From Siphonodentalium dalli (Eukaryota > Mollusca > Scaphopoda > Gadilida > Siphonodentaliidae): a stretch of DNA of 64,000 bases. Positions within the stretch are counted from its first letter, which is position 1. Each line of letters opens with the position of its first letter. A program made the translations under genes and the position numbers. The stretch covers positions 71,653,980-71,717,979 of the forward strand of contig CP136063.1 in the NCBI GenBank assembly GCA_032622095.1, written 5' to 3'. Below, piece after piece: positions 43,112 to 53,889 of this stretch. The notes below the pieces were generated by a model that worked only from the letters and a program-made list of their open reading frames with translations, was not told the origin of the DNA and did no database searches.

Positions 43112-45602
43112 AGGCAAATATGGACATAGGTGACGCCTCGAGGGGGATTTTATGAGACCTACATTTTTGATTAGCGTAAATACTAAACTTTCGGAATCCG
43201 TATGTTGGATTTGTCAGATAGGCGGTCTTTTTTCTCACCGCGTGGTTTTCTTGAGGCACTCGATGAAAAATTCGGTCATTTTTAAATAAAGCCGACATTA
43301 TTGACAAGAGTATTTTCACACATTTTGAGAAGAAATATTCGTCCAATTTTGATACCTTAGAGTGGGGCGATAACCAGAGTAGGGTAATACATGTAACCAT
43401 TGAATCTCGGAATTGCAGTGTGACGTCAAATAATATTTTGGGCGAGACAAATATGACGATTCACGCGAAGCGCTGTCTTTCGTTTCTTTTAAATAATAAA
43501 GTAAGACGGGTATGTCGCATTGTTTTATACCATGGGAAACTACTACCAATTGGCTATATGTTGATATATAACTTATTGCTGCAGGCCGCATTAATTTTTT
43601 ATCAGAGGCAGAAAAATCAACCCTCCCCTAAAGTTAAGATGCGCCATGCTCTGGTATAAGGTATATATAACTCACGGTTACATGTCAATAGGCTTAATTA
43701 ACACAACGGTCGTTGAAAGTCTGCTAAAGAATGTAATAATATATAAGTTTCTGTGTGACGGTTTGATAATTTGCCGGATACGTCCTCTTGCGGACTGGGC
43801 AGCAATTGCTATTGGTCAATGAGATCCATTTATACTTACTTTTAGAATGGTATACATGAGACCAAATGTATCAGTAGCTCCGTTCTTGTAACCACGCCTC
43901 GTTGATAGAGGGTAACTAACGATTCGTGTCAACATGAGTTATTTGATGAGATATATATCCGAATTGGTTAATTGGTTAATTCTGTTATTCGCGGTCGCAT
44001 TTTGTTACAAATAGCCATAGAGAAATGCCAAGTATGCTTAAATGTCGTGTTAGATTTAATATAACCTACATAATTCCCTTATTCTTTTCGCAAAGATAGT
44101 CAGACAGCCATCTGCCTTAAATCAATCATGTTTATTGTGAAATAATTTGCACGACATACCACCGATTTCGAAGAACAATCCTACTTGAGCGCAAAATTTA
44201 TCGATCCTCTCACTCGTGGGTACCAATCTGGTTGTCATTTTAATAGAACTGGTCATTGTTACGTCCTAGTATTGCAAAATGATATGAATATAATAGGACT
44301 ATTGGTTTTATAAGACATTGCATTGCGATGGTGGTGTTATTTGCGAAATGACAGATTTTACAATTTACATCCATATACCGGCAACCGTATTGGCAGCCAT
44401 CTTAGGGTTAATATGACATGTAGTAACCGCCGACGGCATGAAATTATCGTACATACAAATTATATCCACCCACGATACATTATTGTCTTTATGCATTTCG
44501 AGAAGATGACAAATATGGGTTTCCGATTAGTTTTGGACGAAACTAATTAAATATTTAATCAAAAATTGGGACCAGGAGGTGCTTTGTGTACCGGTTTCAT
44601 TTAAATGTTCTAGTCGATGAATCGGGATATATATATTACACAAAACTTTAGCAGTTTATCAACGGCCGTTGTGTTATTTAAGCCATTTTGGCAAGTAATC
44701 GTGCGTTCTTACAAATTTCACAATTCCCATCTATATACCGGTCACCATATTGGCGGCGATCTTGGGTTATTAGGCCAGTTTTTAAACCAAGACGGAACAA
44801 AATTACCGTATACACTAATTATCTCCACCCTTAATACATTATTTTAATTTTTGCCTCCCGGAAGAAGACAAAATGCATTTTAGATTATCTTTTTGGGGAA
44901 AAAATCTAAAAATTGAGTCGGGATGTACATTATGTAATATTGTTCTTTAATGCTCGACTGTGTCGATCGAAACATATATATTAGACAATACCTAAGCAGT
45001 CCATCAACGGCCGTTGTGTTAATTTCGCAATTTGGCACATAATCGTGCGTTCTGTGTGCCTTACACCACAGCCTATCGCCTCTCAGCTTTAGGGGGAGGG
45101 TTGATTTGTCTGCCTTTGATAACAAAAATAATGCGAGCAACAGCGATAAGTGATATATTAGAACGTAGCTAATTGATCCTAACAGTAGTTTCCCATGGTA
45201 TAAAATAATTGGAAATAACCATCTTACTTCTGATTTTATAAGAAACGAAAGACAACGCTTTGCGTGAATCGTCATATTCTTCTCACCCTAAAAATTATTT
45301 GACGTCATGACTGTCATTCCGAGATTCAATGGTTACATGTATTACCTTACTCTGGTTATCGCCCCATTCACAGGCATCAAAATTGGACGAATATCTCTTC
45401 TCAAAAGGTGTGAATATACTCTGTCAATTATGTCGGCTTTATTTTAAAAATGGTGCCTCAATAAAACCACGCGGTGCGAAAAAAAAGTCCGCCTATCTGA
45501 CAAAGCCAACATACAGATTCCGAAAGCTAAATGTTCATGCTAACCAAAAATGTAGGTCTCATAAATTCCCTCTCGAGGCGACACCTATGTCCATATTTAC
45601 CT
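43112..45602. mobile_element. 2.5 kb element with long terminal inverted repeats of about 550 bp
   Basis: The left arm (43112 to about 43670) and right arm (about 45055 to 45602) are inverted copies. They begin AGG(C/T)AAATATGGACATAGG and include TCAGATAGGCGG, ACCGCGTGGTTTT, TCGTCCAATTTTGAT and AAATCAACCCTCCCC. Translating either arm outward gives similar frames (MVTCITLLWLSPHS...). The central 1.4 kb holds two diverged direct repeats (ATATACCGGCAACCGTATTGG near 44370 in pieces and ATATACCGGTCACCATATTGG near 44732 in pieces). No transposase was recognised. The element is absent from the copy A block. Arms are roughly 85-90 percent alike by eye. Confidence 0.8.
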
Positions 45603-45694
45603 AGACCATTAGACTGCACTGCATAAATTAAATGCAGAAATTATTTGAGCCACACACTGCAAACAGAGCTAACTCTTGTTGGCAGATATCCCCG

Positions 45695-46030
45695 ATATCC
45701 AACGGATATTACTATATGAAACAATGGGACAAAATACAACTAATTTCATGGAACTTGACGCTGACGCCAAACTACAAATTCTTTTTTCTGTTGATGATCG
45801 ACTTTGTAATAGGGCCCTCAGTAATTTTATTCAGACATCTTCATATATATAAGACGCGAGTAATCGGACACGAACTTTATATTTCCCAATTTATGCTTGT
45901 ATATTACCCATTGATTTTCATATCATGTTATATGTCTGTTTTCTTTATTTTCTTTATGTGTACATGTATATTGCCATACCCGAATGTATTTGTTTGTGGT
46001 CGTGCAATAAAGATTTATCTATCTATCTAT
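45695..46030 (+). mobile_element. Probable 5-prime-truncated retroelement tail inserted upstream of copy B
   Basis: Copies A and C lack this piece. Their flank runs almost directly from GATAT into TACTGCATAGCTG. The insert ends GTGCAATAAAGATTTATCT followed by ATCTATCTAT, a polyadenylation-like signal plus a simple tail, as expected at the 3-prime end of a LINE or SINE. A long plus-strand open frame (45632-46045) spans it but begins in the duplicated flank, so it is chance. The family was not identified. Confidence 0.65.
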
Positions 46031-46150
46031 ATCACTGCTGCATAGCTGTGGAGTCTGTGTTTAAACTAGAACTGGGTTGGTGATAAAATAGTTTACAAGC
46101 GTGAATGCGTATGTGCATATTATATTGCACATATCAGATAAAGAATAGAG
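46031..46150 (+). promoter_or_regulatory. Conserved 5-prime flank of dehydrogenase copy B
   Basis: This is the same block as upstream of copy A, with the inverted repeat TATGTGCA (46110-46117) and TGCACATA (46126-46133) ending 18 bp before ATG. In copy B the block lies only a few bases after a retroelement tail, which cuts it off from any more distal ancestral control region. Confidence 0.55.
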
Positions 46151-46243
46151 ATGGACGTTCGAAATATGGTGGCGATAATCACGGGCTCAGCTCAGGGACT
46201 CGGAAAAGCATTCGCGGAAGCATTTCTCAAACAAGGTGGAAAG
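46151..46243 (+). pseudogene. HPGD-like dehydrogenase copy B, exon 1
   Basis: The exon encodes the same 31 residues as copy A, including TGSAQGLG, and keeps the donor GTACGT. The four base differences from copy A are all synonymous (ATA/ATC, ACA/ACG, GGC/GGA, TTT/TTC). This suggests the copy was under selection for part of its history. It is classed as a pseudogene because exon 2 has a stop and exons 4-6 are missing. Confidence 0.85.
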
Positions 46244-46374
46244 GTACGTACCACTGGCCATACAGGGCCCGCGTACAGTAGGTTTACAAAATCAGTTTTA
46301 GAATAGGTCATAATAATCCACCAGCTTAATCACACTTATCCCTGACACAACATTAGTCAAAGCACTAAAGGTAC

Positions 46375-46620
46375 ATCTAAATATTATATTATGTTTTTAA
46401 AGTTGTTTTTGTGTTTTTATTCTGAGTAACAAATAAAGTTTAAAACAAATATTTTAGTCATTAATTGTGAAGCGCCGAGAAAATGAGGATTTAATGTGGC
46501 CAAAGTTTTTTTTAATTTGGCCCAAAAACAAACAAGTTTTTTTCAGTTAGCTATTAAAATTTTCATTTGGCTAAACTTTTGCCCACAAGATTTTTCGGTC
46601 CAGCGCGAACACTGATTGGT
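46375..46620. repeat. Intron 1 insertion shared by copies B and C
   Basis: From AAAGGTACATCTAAATATT through AACAAATAAAGTTTAAAAC and GTGAAGCGCCGAG to CCAGCGCGAACACTG, this 0.25 kb is nearly identical to 57795-58062 and absent from copy A. It contains three phrases of the type TTTGGC(C/T)AAA. The shared insertion groups B with C. Confidence 0.8.
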
Positions 46621-46749
46621 ACTCTTTTTTTTTGTCCGGGATATGTGCTTAATTGCCGTTCAGAAAGAAAGCTACATTTCTGATTCATGAGTTAACTGAA
46701 GTGGTCAGGTTCACATGTTATGTTGATTAGGGTACAAATCGTCTATGAT

Positions 46750-47312
46750 ATTCGAAACGTTGATTATATTGTATATCCAGGAACCCGAAACGTTGATTAT
46801 ATTGTATATCCATGAACCCCGAAACGTTGATTATATTGTATATCCATGAACCCCGAAACGTTGATTATATTGTATAAACAGGAACCCCGAAACGTTGATT
46901 ATATTGTATATCCAGGAACCCCGAAACGTTGATTATATTGTATATCCAGGAACCACGAATCGTTGATTATATTGTATATCCATGAACCCCGAAACGTTGA
47001 TTATATTGTATATCCAGGAACCCCGAAACGTTGATTATATTGTATATCCAGGACCCCGAAACGTTGATTATATTGTATATCCATGAACCCCGAAACGTTG
47101 ATTATATTGTATATCCAGGACCCCGAAACGCTGATTATATTGTATATCCAGGAACCCCGAAACGTTGATTATATTGTATATCCATGAACCCCGAAACGTT
47201 GATTATATTGTATATCCAGGACCCCGAAACGCTGATTATATTGTATATCCAGGGACCCCGAAACGTTGATTATATTGTATATCCAGGAACCGCGAAACGT
47301 TGATTTCGTGCA
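46750..47312. repeat. 34 bp satellite in intron 1 of copy B, about 16 units
   Basis: The unit is CCCCGAAACGTTGATTAT followed by ATTGTATATCCAGGAA. Variants alternate CATGAACCCC, CAGGACCCC and CAGGAACCCC. The array begins after GTCTATGATATTC and ends at CGTGCAATATGTC, the same flanks as in copies A and C. Plus-strand frames are open throughout and are not genes. Confidence 0.93.
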
Positions 47313-47645
47313 ATATGTCCTCGCTGTTGATCAGGTTACCCTGAATGTCAAAACCAATGATTCGCGGAGTATCCAGGATCTCCAACACGTTGGTTCGTGT
47401 ATTACCAATGATATCAGAAACATCCATAAATCGCGTCAATCAGGGTATACCCAGGGTATCCGACATGTCAAATTAGGGTAACTATATGATCTCATAAACA
47501 TTGATATGGTGTACCAAGGAAATTCTAGATGTTGGTTATGGCATCCAGGATCTCTGAAATGTTGACCAGGATTCCCAGGTATCCAGGACGTCTCGAACAT
47601 TGATTATGGTACCCCTGGTCTCAGAAAGTTTGATTATGGTAAGGC
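47313..47645. repeat. Degenerate satellite relatives downstream of the copy B array
   Basis: Old, diverged units (ATCCAGGATCTC, GATATCAGAAACATCC, GGTATACCCAGGGTATCC, ATCCAGGACGTCTC) follow the clean array. They align with the same region in copies A (13140-13500) and C (59598-59796). The sequence is non-coding. Confidence 0.7.
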
Positions 47646-47990
47646 GAAAGAAAATTAAATGTCTGGTTTGGGTTACAAGCAGAAAAATAGGGTCGGTAGG
47701 TTGGCTTGAAATTTTATTTTTTTAATTATTTATTTTATTTTGGCATATACATATGACTTTTCTTGTGCCTAGTTTACTCTGCAAGATTGACATAAAACTA
47801 CTTTTGATTATTTTTGTATTAATTTTAATATTACACAATAATTTTATTTGGAAATCAACCTATTCTGAGATGCTTAAATGTGGTTTTTTTTTTTTTTATG
47901 AAAACCATGATAAAACTTTAGGGTACGGTAGGGGGTTTGAAATAGGGTCGGTAGGGAAACCCAAACCACAAATATTGTTTTCTTTGGCCT
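47646..47990. mobile_element. Probable small insertion element in intron 1 of copy B
   Basis: In copy A the flanks run GGTAAGGTAACCAGTATGTC directly. In copy B about 0.35 kb lies between the two GGTAA sequences. Its ends are partly inverted (GGTTTGGGTTACAAG left, AAACCCAAACCAC right) and AATAGGGTCGGTAGG occurs near both ends as a direct repeat. The centre is T-rich. No ORF of interest was found. GGTAA could be the target duplication. Confidence 0.55.
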
Positions 47991-48048
47991 ATGGTAACCA
48001 GTATATCTTAAAACGCCCATAACTCGAACAGTATGTGAACCTTTAACT

Positions 48049-48099
48049 CAGCTGAACTTCTGATCATGTATCGTTTTGCAGGTTGTTATGATCAGATTC
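48049..48099 (+). pseudogene. Relic of the intron 3/exon 4 junction inside intron 1 of copy B
   Basis: CTCAGCTGAACTTCTGATC, GTATCGTTTTGCAG and GTTGTTATGATCAGATTC match the relic in copy A (13549-13602) almost exactly. The relic therefore predates the A/B duplication. The real exon 4 is absent from copy B in this window. Confidence 0.75.
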
Positions 48100-48239
48100 G
48101 GATGTATAATATACCCAGAATCCCCTATTCGTTTATTGGGGTATATATTCAGTAAAAGGCAGTAATTTTAAACCTCGCCGGATAAACGAGAACTCGTGCA
48201 TGGGTCGTCTGATTCAATTAAATGACAAATACATGTGTG

Positions 48240-49745
48240 TAAAAACCAATAAATGTTTACACTGACATGTGTGTGTGGTATGCGTATAGCAACCAATAAA
48301 TGTGTGTAACAACCAATAAATGTGTGTAACAACCAATAAATGTGTGTAGCAACCAATAATAAATAATTGTAGCAGCCAATAACTATTTGTAGCAACCAAT
48401 AAATATTTATATTAATCAGGTTATCGGCCGCAATAAGTAGAACTATGCCCGCGTTTTAAGTAACGAAAGTCGGCCAATATGTGGAAAACACGTCCAATAA
48501 GTAACAAAAAGTCGGTCAATAAGTAAAAAGGCGGCCAATAAGTTAATGGTAACGTAAATGACGTCATACGATTTAACTCGATCAGCAAAGAATATTGGGT
48601 CGACGGAAGATAGATTGCAGTTAATTTCGGATGATTTACGGAGAGTCACTGTTTTGGGAGTGAATATATATGTACGTTGATGAACTACATGTATCCGTAT
48701 CAATATCATTCCCAGTGGAAACCGCTGCAAGCTGCAAGTTCTTCACAAAGTTCACAAGAATACAAATTGCTGGAATAATTGTTAATTTAATAAAACACAC
48801 AATGGTATATATATGTTAATATATTCATCATGTGAAACAATTATTGCCACTGTTGCTAATTAATAAAAATACTTTAATTAATTAATTGGTTGTTTCCACA
48901 TTGACCGAGTTATGAGGCTCGGTCTGTCGTATTAGCCTTCGGCCTGCGGAATCAGGTCAATACGACAGACCTCGGCCTTATAACTCGGCCAATATGGAAA
49001 CAACCAATTAATAAGAAAGAGAATTAATCAGCTAATAAATATCCAGTCGTAATAAGCAGAACGATGCCCGCGTCATACATGTGAGTAACACAAGTCGGTA
49101 ACTAAGTCGAAAACGCGGCCAATAAGTAAAAAACAATCGGCCAATAAGTAAAAACGCTGCCAAAAAGTCAACGGTAACGTAAATGACGTCATACGTATTT
49201 AAGCTCGGCATAATAAATATAAGAATATTGGGTCGACGGAAGATATATTGCAGTTGATGTTGAATGATAAATTGACACTGGATAATTGCGGATTGTCGGT
49301 ATTTTGTGGAGTAACTATACGTGGAAGAAATATCCATATTAATACCATTCCCAGTGGAAACAGACAGTACTGTGAAATCGCTTCAAGTTCTTCACAATTA
49401 AAGTTCACAAGAATATACATTACTGCAACAACTGAATATAGTAAAACACACAGTATCAATATGATACAGTTATGTTGATATTTTCTTCCTGCGAAATAAC
49501 ACAATTATTAATTAAATTGCTTATCAATTGCTTGCATCCACACTGACCCGAGCTCGGCCTCATAACTCGCCCAACATGGAAACAACCAACCAATAACTAT
49601 ACAGTAGCAACCTATACATATTTGTAGTAAAATATTTTTAAAGCAAAAATACATATTTGTAACAAGCATTAATTGGGTGTAGCAACCAATACATATTTGT
49701 AGCAGCCAATAAATATGTGTAGCAACCAACACATATTTGTAGTAA
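48240..49745. repeat. Complex repeat tract in intron 1 of copy B
   Basis: The tract starts with short tandem GTAGCAACCAATAAATGTGT units (48240-48410). A segment beginning TTAATCAG, with AGTCGGCCAATA and GGTAACGTAAATGACGTCATAC, then occurs twice (48413-48800 and 49023-49500), about 610 bp apart. Copy A has the equivalent of the second segment once (14419-14930). The tandem GTAGCAACCAATA units return at 49600-49745. No gene is present; the frames are composition-driven. A CRE-like TGACGTCA lies in each segment (48560, 49186 and, in copy A, 14576). Confidence 0.7.
48881..49012. repeat. Foldback element, arms of about 54 bp
   Basis: ATTAATTGGTTGTTTCCACA followed by TTGACCGAGTTATGAGG and CTGTCGTATT (48881-48934) is inverted as AATACGACAG, CCTTATAACTCGGCC and GGAAACAACCAATTAAT (48959-49012), around a 24 bp loop. 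Partial relatives lie near 14942-15000 and 49540-49590. Confidence 0.85.
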
Positions 49746-50086
49746 CGGAAGGAATATATTCGTGCGTGAACACTTGAAACTGGAATTATGTACTAGTACG
49801 GTTGGGATTGTTTAAATACATTGATTCTCGATCATGTATAGACCACAAATTTAAGAGTGGAACATTTGCCTACTTTCGGTCAAATTTTATAAATCGACCT
49901 TACAAATCGCAATTAAAATAAAAAATTCTAACCATGGGGTGTTCATTGGAAACACTGATGGGAAACAGTCGAGATAGAAAGACGAACCCGAATGAGTGGG
50001 GCAAATTACAGTCTGGTTCTGGCCGGGGGTGGTGCAGTTGGAAGACAATCTATAACCATCTAGTATGATGTCCACACATCTATCAG
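49746..50086. other. Intron 1 of copy B, end
   Basis: This is homologous to 15137-15477 in copy A (GGAAACAGTCGAGATAGA, AGTCTGGTTC). No feature was seen apart from the exon 2 acceptor. Confidence 0.65.
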
Positions 50087-50210
50087 GTTTGCTTGGTTGA
50101 TATCAACGTAATTAAAGGGAAATAAACCAGAGCCGAATTTATTGCCAACTATGGTGACGGAGCAGTCGAATTTATTGAATGTGACATCACGAAGACAGAT
50201 GGGCTTGAAG
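50087..50210 (+). pseudogene. HPGD-like dehydrogenase copy B, exon 2, with nonsense codon
   Basis: The 124-base exon lies between TATCAG and the donor GTTAGT, as in copy A. In frame with exon 1, the codon for Glu44 is TAA at 50123-50125 (AAA TAA ACC against AAA GAA ACC in copy A). Other changes are L39V, K52N and E55D, with one synonymous change. The NAD-selecting Asp36 and Asp64 remain. Translation would stop after 43 residues, before any catalytic residue, so copy B cannot make a working enzyme from these exons. The splice sites are still intact. Confidence 0.88.
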
Positions 50211-50740
50211 GTTAGTAACATCATTTGTGTAGACAAATTTAGGTAAGTCTGTGTGGAATATGCGTATGGGTTTATTCAATTTAACAAAATAATCTTAAGT
50301 TATCACACACATATAACGAAGAATATCGCGCCCTATAAATAATCATAAATAATGTGAATATTGCGTATACTATATAGATTTATATCTGTGACAAACATTC
50401 CTCTTGGAAAATTTGTTGTGGGTATGGGTGTTTGGCGTTTTGGAAATCATATATATTATTATGGCGGCCATTTTTCTGTTTGATATCGAATATTATTAAT
50501 TTGAAACTGACAGATTGGTTGAATTATTTTTTGTGTGACGTCTACTAAATGTGTTGTCATCGTGTGCACGTGTTCACCGTTGTTACGATGTTCACGATAG
50601 AGTTAATTCCAACTACATTACATTAAAAGCGCCGCCTATATAGTTACATCTATTTAAAACGATTTAGCATAATCATTGAAATTTATGAGTCCCGGTCATT
50701 TATGACGTATGTTCATCCGTGCACCTGGTTTCAATTTCAG

Positions 50741-50853
50741 AACTTATTCCGAAAACAATTGATCTTTTCGGCCGGGTGGATGTTGTGATTAACAATGCTG
50801 GCGTGGTCTTTGACGACAACTCTGACTTCGAGATGTGCATAAACGTCAACTTG
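50741..50853 (+). pseudogene. HPGD-like dehydrogenase copy B, exon 3
   Basis: The acceptor TTTCAG and donor GTATGT flank 113 bases encoding the same segment as copy A exon 3, with NNAG retained and the changes Y99N and K104M. Immediately downstream the phrase GTGGAACCTGTGAACACTCC is duplicated (50871 and 50908). A retroelement fragment follows from 50931. No exons 4-6 of this copy were found before 57480. Confidence 0.85.
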
Positions 50854-50930
50854 GTATGTGTCAAAGTGAAGTGGAACCTGTGAACACTCCGCTGGGGTGA
50901 TCGTGACGTGGAACCTGTGAACACTCCGCT

Positions 50931-51472
50931 ATGATGGTTTATAGATAGGTTTATTCTCTCGTCCAACATATATGATACAGAGACAGAGCAGGTTACAATA
51001 ACAATACCTATCCCCTGCGGATAACAATTTATTTTAAATGGTAAATCATATTTACTTAATATGTACGTTAATTTTAGACCATTCTTTGCATGTGCTCCAT
51101 AGTTTGCATGTGTGTGTTATCATGACATGACAAGGGATTTGACATAAACACATAAGGAGAGTATCGGTTATGGCAGCTTTATCAGGCTGCCTCCTGACAG
51201 GTGGTTGCAACCTGTTCCACTTTCAGCCTGGAGAACAGGTAGCCGTTGATAAGATACATCTGATCATCCTACATGTTTTTTTCATAACTGATGATCTCGA
51301 ATTTGTTTGAAGCATTTTAAATTTTTTCGAGCTATAGTCGGTTCTAGAAAATACTGGGAATAATAATTATCTTGACTGGTTAAGACACTGGCAATCTATT
51401 AAATAGTGTAGTTCATCTCCGATCTCATTTTTGTCGCATCCTGAGCATAAATTGATCGAATGGGTATGGTGA
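50931..51472 (-). mobile_element. 5-prime-truncated LINE fragment in copy B
   Basis: On the minus strand it starts in frame with SINLCSGCDKNEIGDELHYL followed by IDCQ, a Cys-X2-Cys-X9-His-X4-Cys knuckle typical of LINE ORF2 C-termini. It ends with AGAATAAACCTATCTATAAA, a polyadenylation-like signal and simple tail. Copy A lacks it: there CACTCCGCTGG leads within about 30 bp to GTGAATAAAGTAGAAC. It therefore inserted into copy B after the duplication. Confidence 0.8.
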
Positions 51473-52003
51473 ATAAAGTAGAACTTTATTTTCATAAATT
51501 TTAGTTACTCAAGTTAGCAATGCAACGTCATTATTAAATATGAATATATGCACCGACTCTCGTTTGCGGAATCATTGCTATTTATTTATGAGAGATAAAT
51601 TAGGTAGGGGAGGCGAACAAGTTCAGGACACGTAGGCGGGGTGGATGGGACATACTCAGTTCAAAAATCAGTTTTTTTTTCCGCAAGCTAATATTTTTTT
51701 TCTTCATGCATTTTTTTCAAAATATATCATCAATTTTGACCCAGATATATGACCCCGGACTTTATGAACATTTTAAAATGTGTAATCACTATGACATTTC
51801 TGGATGTTCAATATTTATAACTGCAGGTTCGCAGTCAGAGCCATGTTGGAAAAAAATGGTGGGCCTTTAAGGTGTCGAACAAGTTGATAAAAATGAAACG
51901 CATAAAACAAAAAAGCAAAAACTTCATTTAAAAAAAAACACTCCGTTGAGCAAAATGGCCTGAATCCCGCGTACGAAAGGAGGGTGTGACACCCTAAGTA
52001 ATG
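51473..52003. other. Intron 3 remnant of copy B
   Basis: This is homologous to 16300-16830 in copy A (GTGAATAAAGTAGAACTTT, GACCCAGATAT, CAAGTTGATAAAAATGAAAC, GAGCAAAATGG). The homology ends at the phrase GTGACACCCTAAGTAATGAA. No gene. Confidence 0.75.
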
Positions 52004-52111
52004 AAAAATTATCTTCAATTTGGACGACATTTAGCATTATTAGGTTCTGTTTTCAAACTGGTACAGTTCTGGAATATATCATGTCCGGTCATGTGATTTA
52101 TTGTCCTAGTT

Positions 52112-52945
52112 TTTAGCTCAACTTTACTTTGTAAAGTTTGAGCTCTTTTTGTGGGTTGGTGTCCGCCGTCCGTCCGTCAACAATTTCCTTTGGCTCAACC
52201 TACAGGCCGAATACCTCATCCAATCATCACCAAACGTTATATGGTGCTTCGGGTGACATCTAGATGGGAGCTATCGATTTTTCCCGAAATTCGTTAAAAC
52301 ACATGGCCACCAGCAGCATTCTTGGATTTCAAATTTGAATACATCGGATCAGCCCGCAGCCAGCATTTATTGGAGAACTGTTTTGAAAATTTGCAGGCAT
52401 TTTAGGATCACACCTAGATGGGAGCCCTGGAATTTGAACAATTTTCGAAATTTTCGCCGGCAGCCATCTTGGATTTTACTCTTTGCATGACTAAATCCAA
52501 TGGCTCACCCTACAAATCACACCCCTCGTCCGATCATCACCAAACATATATGGATCTTCATGGTAACTTCTAGATGGGAGCCATCGTTGGATTTTACTCT
52601 TTGCCTGACTAAATTCTTCAGCACACACTACAAGCCACATCCCTCATCCAATTGTCACCACACTTCATATGGCTCTTCGGGATGTCCTCTATATTGGAGC
52701 CATCGATTATTTCCGAAATTCGTTATAAAACATGGCTGCCAGCAGCCATCTTGGATTTCAAATTTGAATCCATTTGCACACCCTGCAGCCCACATTTATT
52801 GGTGAAATGTTTCAAATAAAAATAATTTCATCTATACAATAGAAGACCTTTACTGCAACGTTTTGGCTTGCCTTCTTCTTTATCAGTCTAGTCATTCATC
52901 AGCAAAAAATAAACTTGAGCTAGAGTGTCATTGACACTTTCAATT
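52112..52945 (-). repeat. Interspersed repeat, copy 2, opposite orientation
   Basis: It begins TAGCTCAACTTTACTTTG and GTAAAGTTTGAGCTC, then GTCCGCCGTCCGTCCGTCAA, and ends GTGTCATTGACACTTT. Inside are three units with CATCTAGATGGGAGC, GCCATCTTGGATTT and CATCACCAAAC. These are reverse complements of the units at 41818-42535. The terminal GTGTCATTGACAC palindrome is shared by both copies. Confidence 0.72.
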
Positions 52946-53252
52946 ATGCATGACATAGAGAATTATGAACATATGCTGTTGCCATTATCAGCTATCAGCA
53001 ACCACGTCCAATATAGCAGATGTTTATTGACAAATGTAGCGACATGTGTTTTTTTTATCGTTCGTCTTCGGATGAATGCGACCATGCATCCACGCCGTTA
53101 ACCTGTCTTGAAAAATATGTTAAAATATATGACACCCATTGCGATTCATGGAAGAGAGATCATTTCAGATGCAATGATTTTTTTCTCATGACACATGACA
53201 GATGCATATGGAGATTGGAGATTAACATAACTTATATACATAAATTGGTATC

Positions 53253-53292
<40 letters not shown>

Positions 53293-53496
53293 ATCACGTG
53301 GCGGCTTTTGCCCAATCAGAAATAATGTTTGTTAAGGGATGGATAATAATATATTATATGAGTCAAATCATTTAAGAAAATATATTCCTGAATGTACATT
53401 ATATTAGCATTATTTGCCTTTATTATGGATTATCTCTTTGTAAACATGTATTATATAGTTATCAGGGTATAAAATATTAGATATGAGTCGAAGACT
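52946..53496. other. Non-coding stretch containing a TA microsatellite and an intron 3 remnant
   Basis: A TA run occupies 53256-53288. From about 53340 to 53440 the sequence (ATATATTCCTGAATGTACA, TAGCATTATTTGCCTTT) matches 17470-17575, just before exon 4 of copy A. Copy B homology therefore ends some 100-150 bp short of where exon 4 should be. No gene was recognised. Confidence 0.7.
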
Positions 53497-53710
53497 CCTG
53501 TCCGGAAATGCTTCTATCGATTAATATTGATTTATTTCGAATATATTCTGGTCTAAAAAGGTGTGGTCGTTTAGCTAACGAACAATAGTGGTACTGTTAC
53601 CAGTGACCAGGTCTGTTCTAAAAATAGATCAATAACGTGTCCCATCTCATTTCATAATAAAATATTCGAAATAAATTCAATATTAGCTGATACAAGTCTT
53701 TCCGGACAGG
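53497..53710. mobile_element. Foldback element with CCTGTCCGGAAA ends
   Basis: CCTGTCCGGAAA (53497-53508) is inverted at 53699-53710. Further inside, ATATTGATTTATTTCGAATAT pairs, in pieces, with ATATTCGAAATAAATTCAATA. The 214 bp has no ORF. It sits exactly where homology between copies A and B has just ended, so it may mark the breakpoint. Confidence 0.7.
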
Positions 53711-53889
53711 GTTCTTCAATTCATTTTATTATTTTATACCAAAGAAACTATTTCAAATTTGTTATTTAAAGAGATAATCATATCGTTAACCCTTTACATC
53801 AACTTATTAAATTTCCTAGTGTATACAGTCATCCGGGGGTATTTTCCTGCATAATAAGTGAATGCATGTAATATCGGGCACTTAATCCT

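Noticed and set aside
43095-43400. Related open frames in the two arms of the 2.5 kb inverted-repeat element (also 45329-45604)
   Set aside because: The two frames diverge by frameshifts and do not continue. Their similarity is explained by the inverted DNA repeat, and no protein family was recognised.
45632-46045. Plus-strand open frame of 137 codons with hydrophobic stretches
   Set aside because: It starts in the duplicated gene flank, crosses an insertion boundary and ends in the simple tail. Copies A and C have no counterpart.
46750-47312. CRISPR-like array of 34 bp repeats
   Set aside because: Units are contiguous with no unique spacers, and the context is a eukaryotic intron. It is a tandem satellite.
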